Assembly (NCBI RefSeq): GCF_030252425.1 | Contig: NZ_CP126994.1 | Span: 1,178,001 to 1,242,000, forward strand | DNA length: 64,000 nt | Direction: 5' to 3' | From: Acidisoma sp. PAMC 29798 | GTDB lineage: Bacteria; Pseudomonadota; Alphaproteobacteria; Acetobacterales; Acetobacteraceae | Shown: positions 15,837 through 24,606 of the stretch, in pieces | How positions within the stretch are numbered: position 1 is the first letter of the stretch | Layout: each line of letters begins with the position of its first letter | Made by a program: the position numbers and the translations under genes | Notes under the pieces: generated by a model | What the model was told of the DNA's origin: nothing | Seen by the model: only the letters and a program-made list of their open reading frames with translations | The model's database searches: none

Positions 15837-17435
15837 GTGGTCCTAAAGCGCAGCGGCAACAATCGCCGGCTACTGGCGGTGGTTTCCAGGCCAATCCTAT
15901 CCTCGGCGATTCTTCTTCTTGTGGCGGGCTGCACGGTCGGCCCGGACTTCAAGCAGCCGGCCTCGCCCTACAATCCTGTCTCCTGGTTCGCGGGCCGCCC
16001 CCATGCAGTCGCGGCCAGCCAGCCGGTGGCGCTGCCGATCGACGTCGCTTGGTGGGAAAGCTTCAATGACCCCGAGCTCAATTCCCTGGAACAGCGGGCG
16101 GCTGCCCAGAACCTCGATGTCGTCACAGCGACCATCCGGGTCGCGGAAGCCCGCTCGAACGCCGGCGTCGCGGCCTCCGCCTTCTTCCCGACCGTCAGCG
16201 GTCAGGCCGATGCCTTCGATGTCAAGCCGAGCAATGATCTCGGCCTTTCCAGCCTGACCGGCGGGTCGTCGAGTTCGAGCAGCAGCGGTAGCGGCAGCAG
16301 CGGCGGCAACATCGACCCGCTCCAGATCTACCAATACGGCTTCGACGCGAGCTGGACGCTCGACATTTGGGGCAAAGTTCGCCGCAGCGTCGAGGCTGGC
16401 AATGCCCAGCTTGAGGCCTCGGAGATCGACCGTCGTGGCGTGCTGACCCAGATCATTGCGGAAGTCGCCCGCGATTATGTCCAACTTCGCAACGCCCAGG
16501 CGCTGCTCCAGATCGCCCAGACCAACGTGAAGACGGCGCAGAACCTGCTGAACCTGACGCAGCAGCGCGCCGTGGCGGGCCTCACCAACGAACTCGATGT
16601 CGCGCAGGAACAGGCGCAGCTCATGACAACGGCGGCGACCGTGCCGCAGGCGCAGCAGCAGGTTGCGGCGCAGATCAATGCGCTCAGCCTTTTGTTGGGG
16701 GAGGGGCCGCGCGCCCTTCAGGCGGAGCTTGAGACGCCGGAGGTGGTGCCCCCGACGCCCGCCGCCATTCCGATCGGCCTGCCGTCCGAGCTTCTGCGGC
16801 GCCGTCCGGATGTCATGGAGGCCGAGGCCAAACTGCATGCCGCGACCGCCAATATCGGCGTGGCCATCGGCGCCTTCCTGCCGAAGTTCAACCTGCTCGG
16901 CATGTTCGATATCCAGTCCGGCTCGACGCAGGATCTGTTTAGCACCGCCGCGCGCACCTATATTCTCGGCGGCATGGTCTCGGTGCCGATCTTCGAGGGC
17001 GGCCAGCTTGTCGAGACGCTGCATCTACGCCGTGCGCAGCAGCATGAGGCGATGGTCAGTTACGACAAGACCGTGTTGCAGGCCTTCTCGGATGTCGATA
17101 ACGCGCTCACGGCCTATGATGCGGAACAGCGGCGGCGCGCCGCGCTGCGCCAGTCCGTGGCGGCGAACGAAAAGGCGCTGGGTCTCGCGCAGCAGCGTTA
17201 TACCGAGGGCATCGCGACTTATCTGGACGTGTTGACGGCCCAGCAGAATGTGTTGACGAGCCAGAGCAGCTACCAGAACAGCACGGCGGCCGTGTCGACG
17301 AATCTCGTCTCGCTCTATCTCGCGCTCGGCGGCGGTTGGGAGGCGACCTTCCCGACCCCAGCAAATGAGGGTCCGCCGAATGCCTCGGTCGGCCAGACGC
17401 TCAAGACGGCGATCACCCAGGGCAACGCGAGCTAA
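15837..17435 (+). CDS. Outer-membrane efflux lipoprotein, NodT/OprM family
   Basis: Outer-membrane factor of a tripartite efflux or secretion pump; 532 residues from GTG 15837, which has AGGAG at eight bases. A lipoprotein signal with lipobox LLVAGC places the lipidated Cys at residue 32. The two OEP repeats follow, with typical text WWESFNDPELNSLEQRA, ASWTLDIWGKVRRSVEAG, GLPSELLRRRPDVMEAEAKLHAA and TAQQNVLTSQSSYQN. A Ser/Gly low-complexity insert of about 15 residues interrupts the first repeat near residues 140-160. No RND pump or periplasmic adaptor gene is adjacent, so it must pair with partners elsewhere. Regulation by the divergent TetR is likely. Confidence 0.93.
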   Translation: MVLKRSGNNRRLLAVVSRPILSSAILLLVAGCTVGPDFKQPASPYNPVSWFAGRPHAVAASQPVALPIDVAWWESFNDPELNSLEQRAAAQNLDVVTATIRVAEARSNAGVAASAFFPTVSGQADAFDVKPSNDLGLSSLTGGSSSSSSSGSGSSGGNIDPLQIYQYGFDASWTLDIWGKVRRSVEAGNAQLEASEIDRRGVLTQIIAEVARDYVQLRNAQALLQIAQTNVKTAQNLLNLTQQRAVAGLTNELDVAQEQAQLMTTAATVPQAQQQVAAQINALSLLLGEGPRALQAELETPEVVPPTPAAIPIGLPSELLRRRPDVMEAEAKLHAATANIGVAIGAFLPKFNLLGMFDIQSGSTQDLFSTAARTYILGGMVSVPIFEGGQLVETLHLRRAQQHEAMVSYDKTVLQAFSDVDNALTAYDAEQRRRAALRQSVAANEKALGLAQQRYTEGIATYLDVLTAQQNVLTSQSSYQNSTAAVSTNLVSLYLALGGGWEATFPTPANEGPPNASVGQTLKTAITQGNAS

Positions 17436-17450
17436 GTTGCCTCGCAAACC

Positions 17451-17480
17451 GTAGGGTGGAAAAGCGCAGCGTATTCCACC
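17451..17480 (+). repeat. REP-like unit
   Basis: A full 30-bp copy starting GTAGGGTGGAAAAGCGCAGC and ending GTATTCCACC. The ends GGTGGAA and TTCCACC are complementary. It lies between the convergent outer-membrane factor and murein endopeptidase genes. Confidence 0.85.
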
Positions 17481-17493
17481 AATTCGGGCGCGA

Positions 17494-18336
17494 CTAATTC
17501 GCTTCCGCACCCTGCGGCAAAGCTCCACCCGCCAGAGGTGCCAAAATCGGCCCGCAGGCCGCGGGGATCGCCGGGGGTTGCCCGCCGCTCGATGGAGGGG
17601 GCGGCCGGATGCTGCCGTCCGGCATGAACCACCAATCCAATGCCGCACCGCAGCCATTGCCGGCCGGAACGGCGGCTTGATCGACGCAGTCAGGCTGGCC
17701 GGGTGGACAGGCGAAATGCAAATGCATATGGGCGCGGTGTCCCCACCAGGGTCGCACCCGCCGCAGCCAAGACGTATCGCCCGTCGCCGCCTCGCACAGC
17801 TGGCGCTTGATCACTGGATTGACCAGAAGGCGATCGAGGCCGGGCAGCGCCGTTGCCATATGGATCAGCGTCATCGTCGCGCGCGACCATTGCGCGGGAT
17901 CAACCTGGGTACTGCCGGCTGGGACGATCGCCGGGGGCGCCAGCCCGTTGCGCTGCGCCAGCGTCAGCGCCGGCTTGGGCTGCGTATCGAGATAGATATC
18001 GACATCGAGGCCGCGTTGATGGGCGACATGGCCGCCCGACAGGGGGCCGCCGCGCGGGCCTGACAGATCGCCCACGTAAAGATCGGGCAGACCGGCGCGC
18101 TGCGCCTCCGCGGCCAGCGTTTCGATGCCGCGCAACGTCACCGGCGCGCCCCAGAAGCTGCTCTGGCTGGCGCGAATGACCTCGTAGCCGGGTCCCTGCG
18201 GCGGGAGGGCACGGGCTCCGACGATGCAGCCCGTGCCGGCGCCGATGATGCGCAGCGCGCCCGGCGCCGGTCCTACGGTGCCGGCGTAAGCGGGCGGTGC
18301 GAGCAGCGGCAGCAGCATGAGAAAGCGCAGACGCAT
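17494..18336 (-). CDS. mepA: Penicillin-insensitive murein endopeptidase
   Basis: Periplasmic zinc peptidase (M74) that cuts D-alanyl-meso-diaminopimelyl cross-links in peptidoglycan; 280 residues. It has an N-terminal signal peptide (LLPLLAPPAYAG). Zinc ligands lie in SGGHVAHQRGLDVDIYL (His and Asp) and WWGHRAHMHLHFACP (HxH). The C-terminus has a Pro/Gly-rich tail not needed for the fold. It starts 12 bp after the stop of the polysaccharide export lipoprotein gene on the same strand, so it is probably cotranscribed with it; local wall remodelling around an export channel would be a logical role, but that is inference. Confidence 0.94.
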   Translation of the reverse strand: MRLRFLMLLPLLAPPAYAGTVGPAPGALRIIGAGTGCIVGARALPPQGPGYEVIRASQSSFWGAPVTLRGIETLAAEAQRAGLPDLYVGDLSGPRGGPLSGGHVAHQRGLDVDIYLDTQPKPALTLAQRNGLAPPAIVPAGSTQVDPAQWSRATMTLIHMATALPGLDRLLVNPVIKRQLCEAATGDTSWLRRVRPWWGHRAHMHLHFACPPGQPDCVDQAAVPAGNGCGAALDWWFMPDGSIRPPPPSSGGQPPAIPAACGPILAPLAGGALPQGAEAN

Positions 18337-18348
18337 GCAGACGAACCC

Positions 18349-18906
18349 TCAGAAGCGGCGGTCGTACACCGTGATGACATCACCCGGGGCGACCCGGTCG
18401 GCGGGGCCCACACGACCTTGGACGGTCGTCGTCTTGGTCGTGCGCACGATGCTCTCATAGGCTTTGATCGCCCGATAGGTATAGCCGCCGGCGAGGGACA
18501 CGGCCGCCACCACGGTCATGCCGGGTTCATAGGGATATTGTCCTGGCCGCAGCACCTCCCCCAGAATGAAGATTGGGCGATAGGACGCGATCTCCACGGC
18601 GACGGAGGGGTCGTCCATCATGCCGCGCGTCTTCAGGCTGTCCGCGATTTCGGCGCCCAGGGTGCTGGCGGTGATGCCGCTGGCGGGCAGTGACCCGGCG
18701 AGCGGGAGCGCGATCTGGCCGTCATCCCCGATCGCGAAGACATCGCTGAGTTCCTTGTCACCATAGACGATGACACGCACCCGGTCGCCAGGCCCCAGCC
18801 GGTACAACGCCGTGCTCGCGGGGGGCGGCAAGGGCGGCAGGGTGGCGCCGGGCGCGGCGCAGCCGGTCAGCCAAAATCCCGTCATCACGCAGAGGGTTTT
18901 TCTCAT
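18349..18906 (-). CDS. Polysaccharide biosynthesis/export lipoprotein, Wza/KpsD family
   Basis: Short Wza-type export protein, 185 residues. A lipoprotein signal with lipobox LTGC is at residues 13-17. The Poly_export domain follows (LGPGDRVRVIVYGDKELSDVFAIGDDG) and one SLBB domain (GEVLRPGQYPYEPGMTVVAAVSLAGGYT). Known Wza proteins are longer and end in a membrane-spanning helix; here only the minimal periplasmic part is present, as in GumB-like proteins. It is divergent, by about 75 bp, from the Wzz/BY-kinase gene, and upstream of mepA in the same unit. Confidence 0.92.
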   Translation of the reverse strand: MRKTLCVMTGFWLTGCAAPGATLPPLPPPASTALYRLGPGDRVRVIVYGDKELSDVFAIGDDGQIALPLAGSLPASGITASTLGAEIADSLKTRGMMDDPSVAVEIASYRPIFILGEVLRPGQYPYEPGMTVVAAVSLAGGYTYRAIKAYESIVRTTKTTTVQGRVGPADRVAPGDVITVYDRRF

Positions 18907-18982
18907 AACGATTAATTAACAAAATTCGTGCAACGCGTATATGTTGCTTGATCGCATCGTTCGCGCGATGAGGAGAGTTCGA

Positions 18983-21106
18983 ATGTTAGACAGCACCGAG
19001 GGTCGCGGGCCGCCGCATCTCGTCCGCCCTTGGGCGGACGGGCGGGGAGATCGTCCTCATCCGCTTCCGTCGGACGTCGAGGACTTTTTGGGTGTGCTGT
19101 CCCGGCAGCTATGGAGCATCCTGCTGCCCGCCATCCTCATCCCGGCCCTGGTGGCCTTGGCGTTGAGCCAGGTGCCGACGCTTTATACCGCCACCGGCAC
19201 GGTCATTTACGATCCGACCGGCTATTCGGCGGATGTTCTGCGCAGCATTCTCAAGACTGATCCGACCACGGATACGATCGTCGCGAGCCAGGCCGCCATC
19301 CTCGGCAATTTGTCAGCAGCGCATCGAATCGCGACCGACCTGAACCTCGCGTCTGTGCCCGAATTCGCCCCCCGCCGCCCGGTCGCGGATGAACGGCTCT
19401 TTCCTAACGACCACAGCGCGGCCGTCGACGCGGCGGTGCTGCGGGCGATGTCGGTGGTGCCGGTGGATGCCTCGCGCGTCTTCGCGGTGTCCTTCACCGC
19501 ACAGGACCCCGATCTCGCGGCGGTGGCGGCGAACCGGATCATGGCGATCTATATCGCCGATCAGCTTTCCCTCAAGACCACCGCCTTGCGCGCGGCCTAC
19601 GCCTGGATGGACGCGCGAGCGGCGGCCCTGCGCGCGAAGGCGCTGGAACAGAACGCCGCCATCGCCCGATACCGCCAGGCGAACGGGTTGATCGAGGGCG
19701 TTCAGGCGCAGATCGGCACCGAGGAGATCAGCGGCCTTTCGGCCGATCTGATGCGCGCGGAGGAGGAATTGGCGGGCGCCCAGGCCCGGCGGGACGCGGC
19801 GGGAAGCGGCCGGCTGTCGGAAAACGTGGTCGCCATGCGCCTCGCCACGGTTCAGGCGCAGGGCGCGCTGGATGCGGCGCGGGCACGCCTGGGGCCAAAC
19901 CACCCGGTGGTGCGGGCCTTGCAGCAGCAACTCGCGGTTCTTCGCGCAGCCTCGGGCGCCGAAAGCGCGGATGTCTCGGCCGGCGTCAATGCCGATGCGC
20001 AGGCCGCGGCCACGCGGCTCAGTATGTTGCGCGGCAGCCTTCTGGCGGCCCAGGCGCAGGGCGCGAAAGAGGCCGATGCGGCGGTTGCGCTGCAGGCGAT
20101 GCAGCAGGACGCCGATGCCACGCGCCAATTGCTCCAGGCTTTGCTCACGCGCATGGAACAAAGCGCGCAGCAGGAGGCGATCGAAACCCCCGACGCAAGA
20201 ATCCTGTCCAGCGCCGCGCCGCCCACGACATCGTCCTCCCCTAAACGCGGCTTGCTGCTCGCGGCGGCTGTGCTTCTGGGTCTGGTGGCCGGCGGCGGGC
20301 TCGCCTGGCTGCGCGAGGTGACCACCACCACCCTGCGCACGGAACGGGAGGTCGATGACGCGCTGGGCCTGCGCTGTCTGGGCACCATTCCCGGCGTCCG
20401 CACGGGGTCGGCCGAGGATGTGCAGCATCGCCTTGCGCGACCCGGCTCCCTGGCCGCGCGCCAGGTCCAGATCCTGCGCGGGCGGTTGCGCTTCGCGGCC
20501 GCCGACCCGCGCATCCTTGCCGTGATCTCGACGCGTCCGGGCGAGGGCAAGACCAGCCTGGCCCTCGCCCTGGCGCGCAGTGCGGCGCGCGGCGGGGAGT
20601 CCGTTTTGGTGGTGGATTGTGATCGCGTCCGGCCTCATCTCAGCCGCATCCTGATGGCGGCTGACGCGCCTGGCTTGACCGAGCTTTTATCCGGATCGCG
20701 CAGCACGCGTGAGGTCATCCGCGCCGATACCGTATCCGGCCTGTCGATCATTCCGGCGGGCGGCACCACCGCACCGACGCAGCGTCTGGCGGCGACGACC
20801 CTGCGGCCGATGATTGCGGACTGGCGCCGCGACTATGATCTGATCGTGCTGGACGGCGCACCCCTGCTCGCGGGCGTCGATAGTCTTTCGATCGCCGAAC
20901 TCGCGGATGCGGTGTTGCTGTGCGTACGCTGGAACCATACGCCGCGCCGGCTGCTGGCCTATGCCCGTCGTTTGTTGACCGATCAACCAGGCAGCGCGCC
21001 GCTCGCGGTGGTGCTGACGCGGCTGGGCGCGAGGTCACGGGCCTTGCGTGGCTTCCCCGAGGCGGAGTTTTCCACCCGGCGTTACGCGGCGTATTTCCGC
21101 GCATAA
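18983..21106 (+). CDS. Wzz chain-length determinant fused to bacterial tyrosine kinase (polysaccharide co-polymerase)
   Basis: Inner-membrane protein controlling exopolysaccharide polymerisation and export; 707 residues from ATG 18983 (AGGAGAG upstream; earlier ATGs at 18941 and 18968 lack it). A Wzz domain with a first membrane segment (LWSILLPAILIPALVALAL) is followed by a long coiled-coil periplasmic region rich in Ala/Gln/Arg and a second segment (GLLLAAAVLLGLVAGGGLAWL). The cytoplasmic kinase has Walker A RPGEGKTS near residue 518, Walker A' VLVVDCDR and Walker B LIVLDGAPLL near 620. The usual C-terminal tyrosine cluster is reduced to two (RRYAAYF), so autophosphorylation capacity may be limited. 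The last 25 bp overlap the convergent acyltransferase gene. Confidence 0.93.
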   Translation: MLDSTEGRGPPHLVRPWADGRGDRPHPLPSDVEDFLGVLSRQLWSILLPAILIPALVALALSQVPTLYTATGTVIYDPTGYSADVLRSILKTDPTTDTIVASQAAILGNLSAAHRIATDLNLASVPEFAPRRPVADERLFPNDHSAAVDAAVLRAMSVVPVDASRVFAVSFTAQDPDLAAVAANRIMAIYIADQLSLKTTALRAAYAWMDARAAALRAKALEQNAAIARYRQANGLIEGVQAQIGTEEISGLSADLMRAEEELAGAQARRDAAGSGRLSENVVAMRLATVQAQGALDAARARLGPNHPVVRALQQQLAVLRAASGAESADVSAGVNADAQAAATRLSMLRGSLLAAQAQGAKEADAAVALQAMQQDADATRQLLQALLTRMEQSAQQEAIETPDARILSSAAPPTTSSSPKRGLLLAAAVLLGLVAGGGLAWLREVTTTTLRTEREVDDALGLRCLGTIPGVRTGSAEDVQHRLARPGSLAARQVQILRGRLRFAAADPRILAVISTRPGEGKTSLALALARSAARGGESVLVVDCDRVRPHLSRILMAADAPGLTELLSGSRSTREVIRADTVSGLSIIPAGGTTAPTQRLAATTLRPMIADWRRDYDLIVLDGAPLLAGVDSLSIAELADAVLLCVRWNHTPRRLLAYARRLLTDQPGSAPLAVVLTRLGARSRALRGFPEAEFSTRRYAAYFRA

Positions 21107-22092
21107 AGCATCAGGGGCGCGCGTATGAGCAGGGTCATCGCAGTCGGTCCGCCGATGCCCGCCGCCATCAGAACAACGGCATAGAGCGGAAACCATGGCG
21201 CGTTCCACGGCAGGCTTGTCATCAGCAGCCCCTTGGCCAGGCCAATGAAAACGGTGTTGAGCAGGTAGATAGCCAGGGCATAGGGCGTCATCCAGTCTAG
21301 TAGCCGGGCGACGTGGCGCGGCGGATGACGCATCGCCGCATGCAGGGCGGGCAGGGCGACCGCACTCACCAGCAACATACGCGATTTTGGTGCAAGCTCC
21401 GTGTTCAGAAGAAAGACCAGCAGCAGGCTGCAAAGAAACAGGACGACTAGGGAACGACGGTGCCGATCGATCCAGACGCACCAGTCTGTATCTTGCCGCC
21501 CGGCGAAAAGTCCGATCGCGAAGAACAGCGCATTCGCCGCAATCCGGTCGCCGTAGACCAAGGCAGGAACCGGCAGCCAGAACAGCAGCAGGCCGAGGGC
21601 AACCAGCAGACAGACGCGGCCACGCCATAGCGTGAGCAACGGCGGCGTCACGATCGCAAAGACGAATAGAACGATCAGATACCAGACCGATTGTGCTGGG
21701 CTGCGGTCCGTATGCCAGACCAAATCCGACAATCCGCCGAGTAAGGAGGCCGGGGCGTGATCGACATGCATGATGGGCTGGGCGAGGTATTTTCCGATCA
21801 GGATGATCAGGCCAAACAGCGCGGCCGGCAGCAGCAAGCGGTGCGCGCGCCGTCGCAGCAACCGCGCATAGGCCGCGCCCGTCGCGTCCGCACCGCCTGA
21901 CAGCTGTGCGGCATAGCCGCTGAGATAGAACAGGAATGGGATATGGAAGGCGTAGATCAGCGCCCGGATCGGTTCATACCAGGAAAGACCTGTCGGATCC
22001 GCCCGCGCGACGAGATGGCCGAAGACCACGAGCAGGATCGCCAGATCCTTGCCGCGATCGAGATCCAGCCGTCGTTCCGAAGAATGCCCCAT
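21082..22092 (-). CDS. Acyltransferase 3 family membrane protein
   Basis: Multi-span membrane O-acyltransferase (Acyl_transf_3, OafA/WecH/ExoZ type), 336 residues. The N-terminal region RLDLDRGKDLAILLVVFGHLV carries the conserved catalytic-type His, and FHIPFLFYLSGY is the second family motif. About ten hydrophobic segments follow. In this neighbourhood it most likely acetylates or succinylates the exopolysaccharide or its lipid-linked repeat. It converges on the kinase gene (25-bp tail overlap) and is divergent, by 47 bp, from the beta-barrel gene, so it is a separate transcription unit inside the locus. Confidence 0.9.
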   Translation of the reverse strand: MGHSSERRLDLDRGKDLAILLVVFGHLVARADPTGLSWYEPIRALIYAFHIPFLFYLSGYAAQLSGGADATGAAYARLLRRRAHRLLLPAALFGLIILIGKYLAQPIMHVDHAPASLLGGLSDLVWHTDRSPAQSVWYLIVLFVFAIVTPPLLTLWRGRVCLLVALGLLLFWLPVPALVYGDRIAANALFFAIGLFAGRQDTDWCVWIDRHRRSLVVLFLCSLLLVFLLNTELAPKSRMLLVSAVALPALHAAMRHPPRHVARLLDWMTPYALAIYLLNTVFIGLAKGLLMTSLPWNAPWFPLYAVVLMAAGIGGPTAMTLLIRAPLMLYARKYAA

Positions 22093-22139
22093 GCGCGATT
22101 ATTGTATCGGAATCAAAACAAAAAGCCTACCCTGCTATC

Positions 22140-23429
22140 ATGCAAACGGATGCCACCGTGTTAAGGCTGCGGGCTCTTCACATCCTGTGCCTGGTGATCG
22201 CGACCTGGGCATCGGCGACCACGGCGCACGCCCAAATGATCCAGGCGTCATACCCAAAGGACGTTCCGGGCTTCGATACCCAGGCCGGTGTCTCGGTCAC
22301 GTCTCGGATCCAGCAAGATACCGAATGGCAGCAGATTCTTGTGGGCTCAGACTGGGTGCATCCCGAAGTGACCGAGAGCATCAGTCACGACAGCGCTGTC
22401 CTGGTCGGCCGAAAGCCGAGTTGGATCGAGTCGACGGCGCCATCCGTCACCGTCACCTCGACCGATGGCGGTTCCACCGACGGCGCCTATCTGGCGGCCC
22501 AAGACAACCGCTATCTCGCGGCGCCGCATCAATCCGACACCGACTGGACAGCGGCGATCGGCGGCACGGTGGATGTCGCGGATTGCAAGCTGACCCTGGC
22601 GGCAGCGCATTTATCCCTGCATGAGCTGGACACCGCACTCGACGCCTTGCCCTATGATGCGCCGCTGCCCTTTTCGGTCGATACGCTCCGCTTTCGCGGC
22701 GAGAGTCCGGTCGGGCGGCTGACCGTGCAGCCCAGCCTCGGGATCACTCATTTTACCTTCGGTAACGCCAGCATCGACGGCATTTCGGCGCCGCAATCCT
22801 ATCGCGACCGCCTGGTGACCGAGGGCGAGATGAGCGTTTTCTACGGCATTGAGGGCTTTAACGATCCCGATCGCGCCGTGCTCATCCTGCGGGGCAATGG
22901 CGGCAGCTACCCCAATGATCTCCCGAGCCAGCCCCCGCGCGATTTCGTCGGGGGCGCGGTGCTGGCGGGGGTCGAGCATGACGTGGACGGTCTGTGGGGC
23001 TGGCGTCTTGTGGCGGGCATCGGCGGCCGTACCTATCGGGACCCGATCTACGCCAACCAACTCGTCCCCGTGGCCGAGGGCACCGTCACCTGGCAGCCGA
23101 CCGAACGCACTACCTTCCACGCGGGAATTCTGCGCAAGATCGAGGACGCGTCGGATATCGGGGTCGGCAGCTATGTGGCGACCGTCCTCGGCATCGCGAT
23201 GGATCATGAGGTGCAGCGCAATCTCATCCTCCATGCCGGCCTGGACCTCGACCGCGCCCAATACGGCGGCGCGTCGGAGACCTTCCTGACCGGTAGCCTT
23301 GGTCTGTTGTGGCTGATCAGCCGGAATTTTCGAGCGAATGGCACGATCAACCTGACGAGTCACCAAAGCACCGGTGCCTCCTCCTACGGCGAGAATGTCT
23401 TTCTCCTCAGTCTCACGGCCGGGATATGA
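22140..23429 (+). CDS. Outer-membrane beta-barrel protein (BBP2-like), exopolysaccharide locus
   Basis: A 429-residue protein from ATG 22140, with a signal peptide ending ATTAHAQ. The rest is rich in alternating hydrophobic strands separated by turns ([49 protein letters not shown]), and ends [11 protein letters not shown], typical for a beta-barrel. It resembles putative beta-barrel porin 2 (PF10082) proteins that accompany exopolysaccharide genes in Acetobacteraceae and rhizobia; this is recognition, not a search result. The frame continues upstream to 21936 without good start features. Its stop overlaps the next gene (ATGA), so it is coupled with the WecG/TagA glycosyltransferase. Confidence 0.8.
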   Translation: MQTDATVLRLRALHILCLVIATWASATTAHAQMIQASYPKDVPGFDTQAGVSVTSRIQQDTEWQQILVGSDWVHPEVTESISHDSAVLVGRKPSWIESTAPSVTVTSTDGGSTDGAYLAAQDNRYLAAPHQSDTDWTAAIGGTVDVADCKLTLAAAHLSLHELDTALDALPYDAPLPFSVDTLRFRGESPVGRLTVQPSLGITHFTFGNASIDGISAPQSYRDRLVTEGEMSVFYGIEGFNDPDRAVLILRGNGGSYPNDLPSQPPRDFVGGAVLAGVEHDVDGLWGWRLVAGIGGRTYRDPIYANQLVPVAEGTVTWQPTERTTFHAGILRKIEDASDIGVGSYVATVLGIAMDHEVQRNLILHAGLDLDRAQYGGASETFLTGSLGLLWLISRNFRANGTINLTSHQSTGASSYGENVFLLSLTAGI

Positions 23430-24175
23430 GCGGCATCGCCCCTGTGGCGGAAACGCTGTTCCTCGGCCTGTGGTTTGTGGACGGTGACGCGGCGGTGGCG
23501 GCGGCGCTGATCGCCGGGCGGCCAGATGGCGCGCCCTTCGCCTATGTCGTCACGCCCAATGCGGACCATTTCGTCCGCCTGCGCCGCACGCCCGGCCTGC
23601 GTGACCGCTATGATCAGGCCGAGTGGCGGTTTCTCGATTCGGTCGCGATCGCGCATGCCGCCCGGTTGCTCGGTCTGCGGCCGCCAAGGGTGGCGACGGG
23701 CGCCGATGTCAACGCCCTCGTTTTGAGCAATTACCTGCGCCGGGACGACCGCTTGACCGTCATCGGCCTCGAAAACGCCGGTGCCGAAGCCCTCCGCCGA
23801 GATCATCCGACGGTCGTTCTGTCCCATCACCGGCCGCCGTTCGGTCTGGTGGGGGACGCGGCCGGCTTCGCGGCGGCGGTCGCCTTCGCCGTCGCCCACC
23901 CGGCGCGGTTCACCCTGCTGGCGGTCGGCTCCCCGGTGCAGGAACGGCTGGCGGCGGCGATCCAGGCCACGGGCGCCGCCTGCGGCACGGGGCTGTGTAT
24001 TGGCGCGGCGGTGGAGTTCTGGGCGGGGCTCACGCCCCGCGCGCCGCCCGCTCTGCGGCGTCTGGGCTTGGAATGGCTGTATCGCCTCTGGCGCGAACCA
24101 CGGCGTTTGTGGCGCCGCTATCTCCTCCGGGATTGGGCGATCATCGCGCTGCTTCTGGCCGCCCGGCTCAGATAG
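23426..24175 (+). CDS. WecG/TagA/CpsF family glycosyltransferase
   Basis: Cytoplasmic GT26 glycosyltransferase, 249 residues, transferring a sugar (for example N-acetylmannosaminuronate, mannosamine or glucose) to a lipid-linked acceptor. Family motifs: [14 protein letters not shown] near residue 40, [16 protein letters not shown] (the D of the usual DG(M/I) motif), [23 protein letters not shown] and the C-terminal [11 protein letters not shown]...[22 protein letters not shown](RR). The ATG lies in the stop codon of the beta-barrel gene (ATGA). It is the only glycosyltransferase in this locus, so other enzymes for the polymer must be elsewhere. Confidence 0.92.
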   Translation: MSGIAPVAETLFLGLWFVDGDAAVAAALIAGRPDGAPFAYVVTPNADHFVRLRRTPGLRDRYDQAEWRFLDSVAIAHAARLLGLRPPRVATGADVNALVLSNYLRRDDRLTVIGLENAGAEALRRDHPTVVLSHHRPPFGLVGDAAGFAAAVAFAVAHPARFTLLAVGSPVQERLAAAIQATGAACGTGLCIGAAVEFWAGLTPRAPPALRRLGLEWLYRLWREPRRLWRRYLLRDWAIIALLLAARLR

Positions 24176-24324
24176 AGCGCAGGCGGGCCGAGCAAGCCCA
24201 GGGTCGCATGCGGTGCGCTGGTCCTGGACCCGCCGCGTGTAGTACAAGACTTGCATCCCCACGCTGCCACGCTCGGGCGTGAGGGGCATTGTGCGACGAA
24301 CGCTCAAACAAAAAGGATTTACTC

Positions 24325-24606
24325 GTGGCCACTGAGAAGACGCAGAATGTTCAGGACGTGTTCCTGAACCATGTGCGGAAAAACAAGACGCCGGTTACGG
24401 TGTTTCTCGTCAACGGCGTCAAACTTCAGGGAATCATCACCTGGTTCGACAACTTCTCTGTCCTGCTGCGGCGGGATGGACATACGCAACTGGTTTATAA
24501 GCACGCTATCAGCACGGTCATGCCGGGCGCGCCCATCCAGCTGTTCGACCCACTGAAAGTGGAGGCGGCGCCTGGGCGCGAGATCTTATCGGCCGACCCC
24601 GCATGA
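24325..24606 (+). CDS. hfq: RNA chaperone Hfq
   Basis: Sm-like hexameric protein that pairs small RNAs with mRNAs; 93 residues. Core motifs are [20 protein letters not shown] (Sm1 with proximal-face residues), [19 protein letters not shown] and YKHAISTV (Sm2, with the KH pocket). GTG at 24325 is chosen because AAAGGA lies upstream and the protein then begins with the usual VATEKTQN; an ATG-less extension upstream is possible but lacks conservation. The stop overlaps hflX (ATGA). The 150-bp upstream region includes the short stem CACGC-TCGG-GCGTG and probably the promoter. Confidence 0.97.
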   Translation: MATEKTQNVQDVFLNHVRKNKTPVTVFLVNGVKLQGIITWFDNFSVLLRRDGHTQLVYKHAISTVMPGAPIQLFDPLKVEAAPGREILSADPA

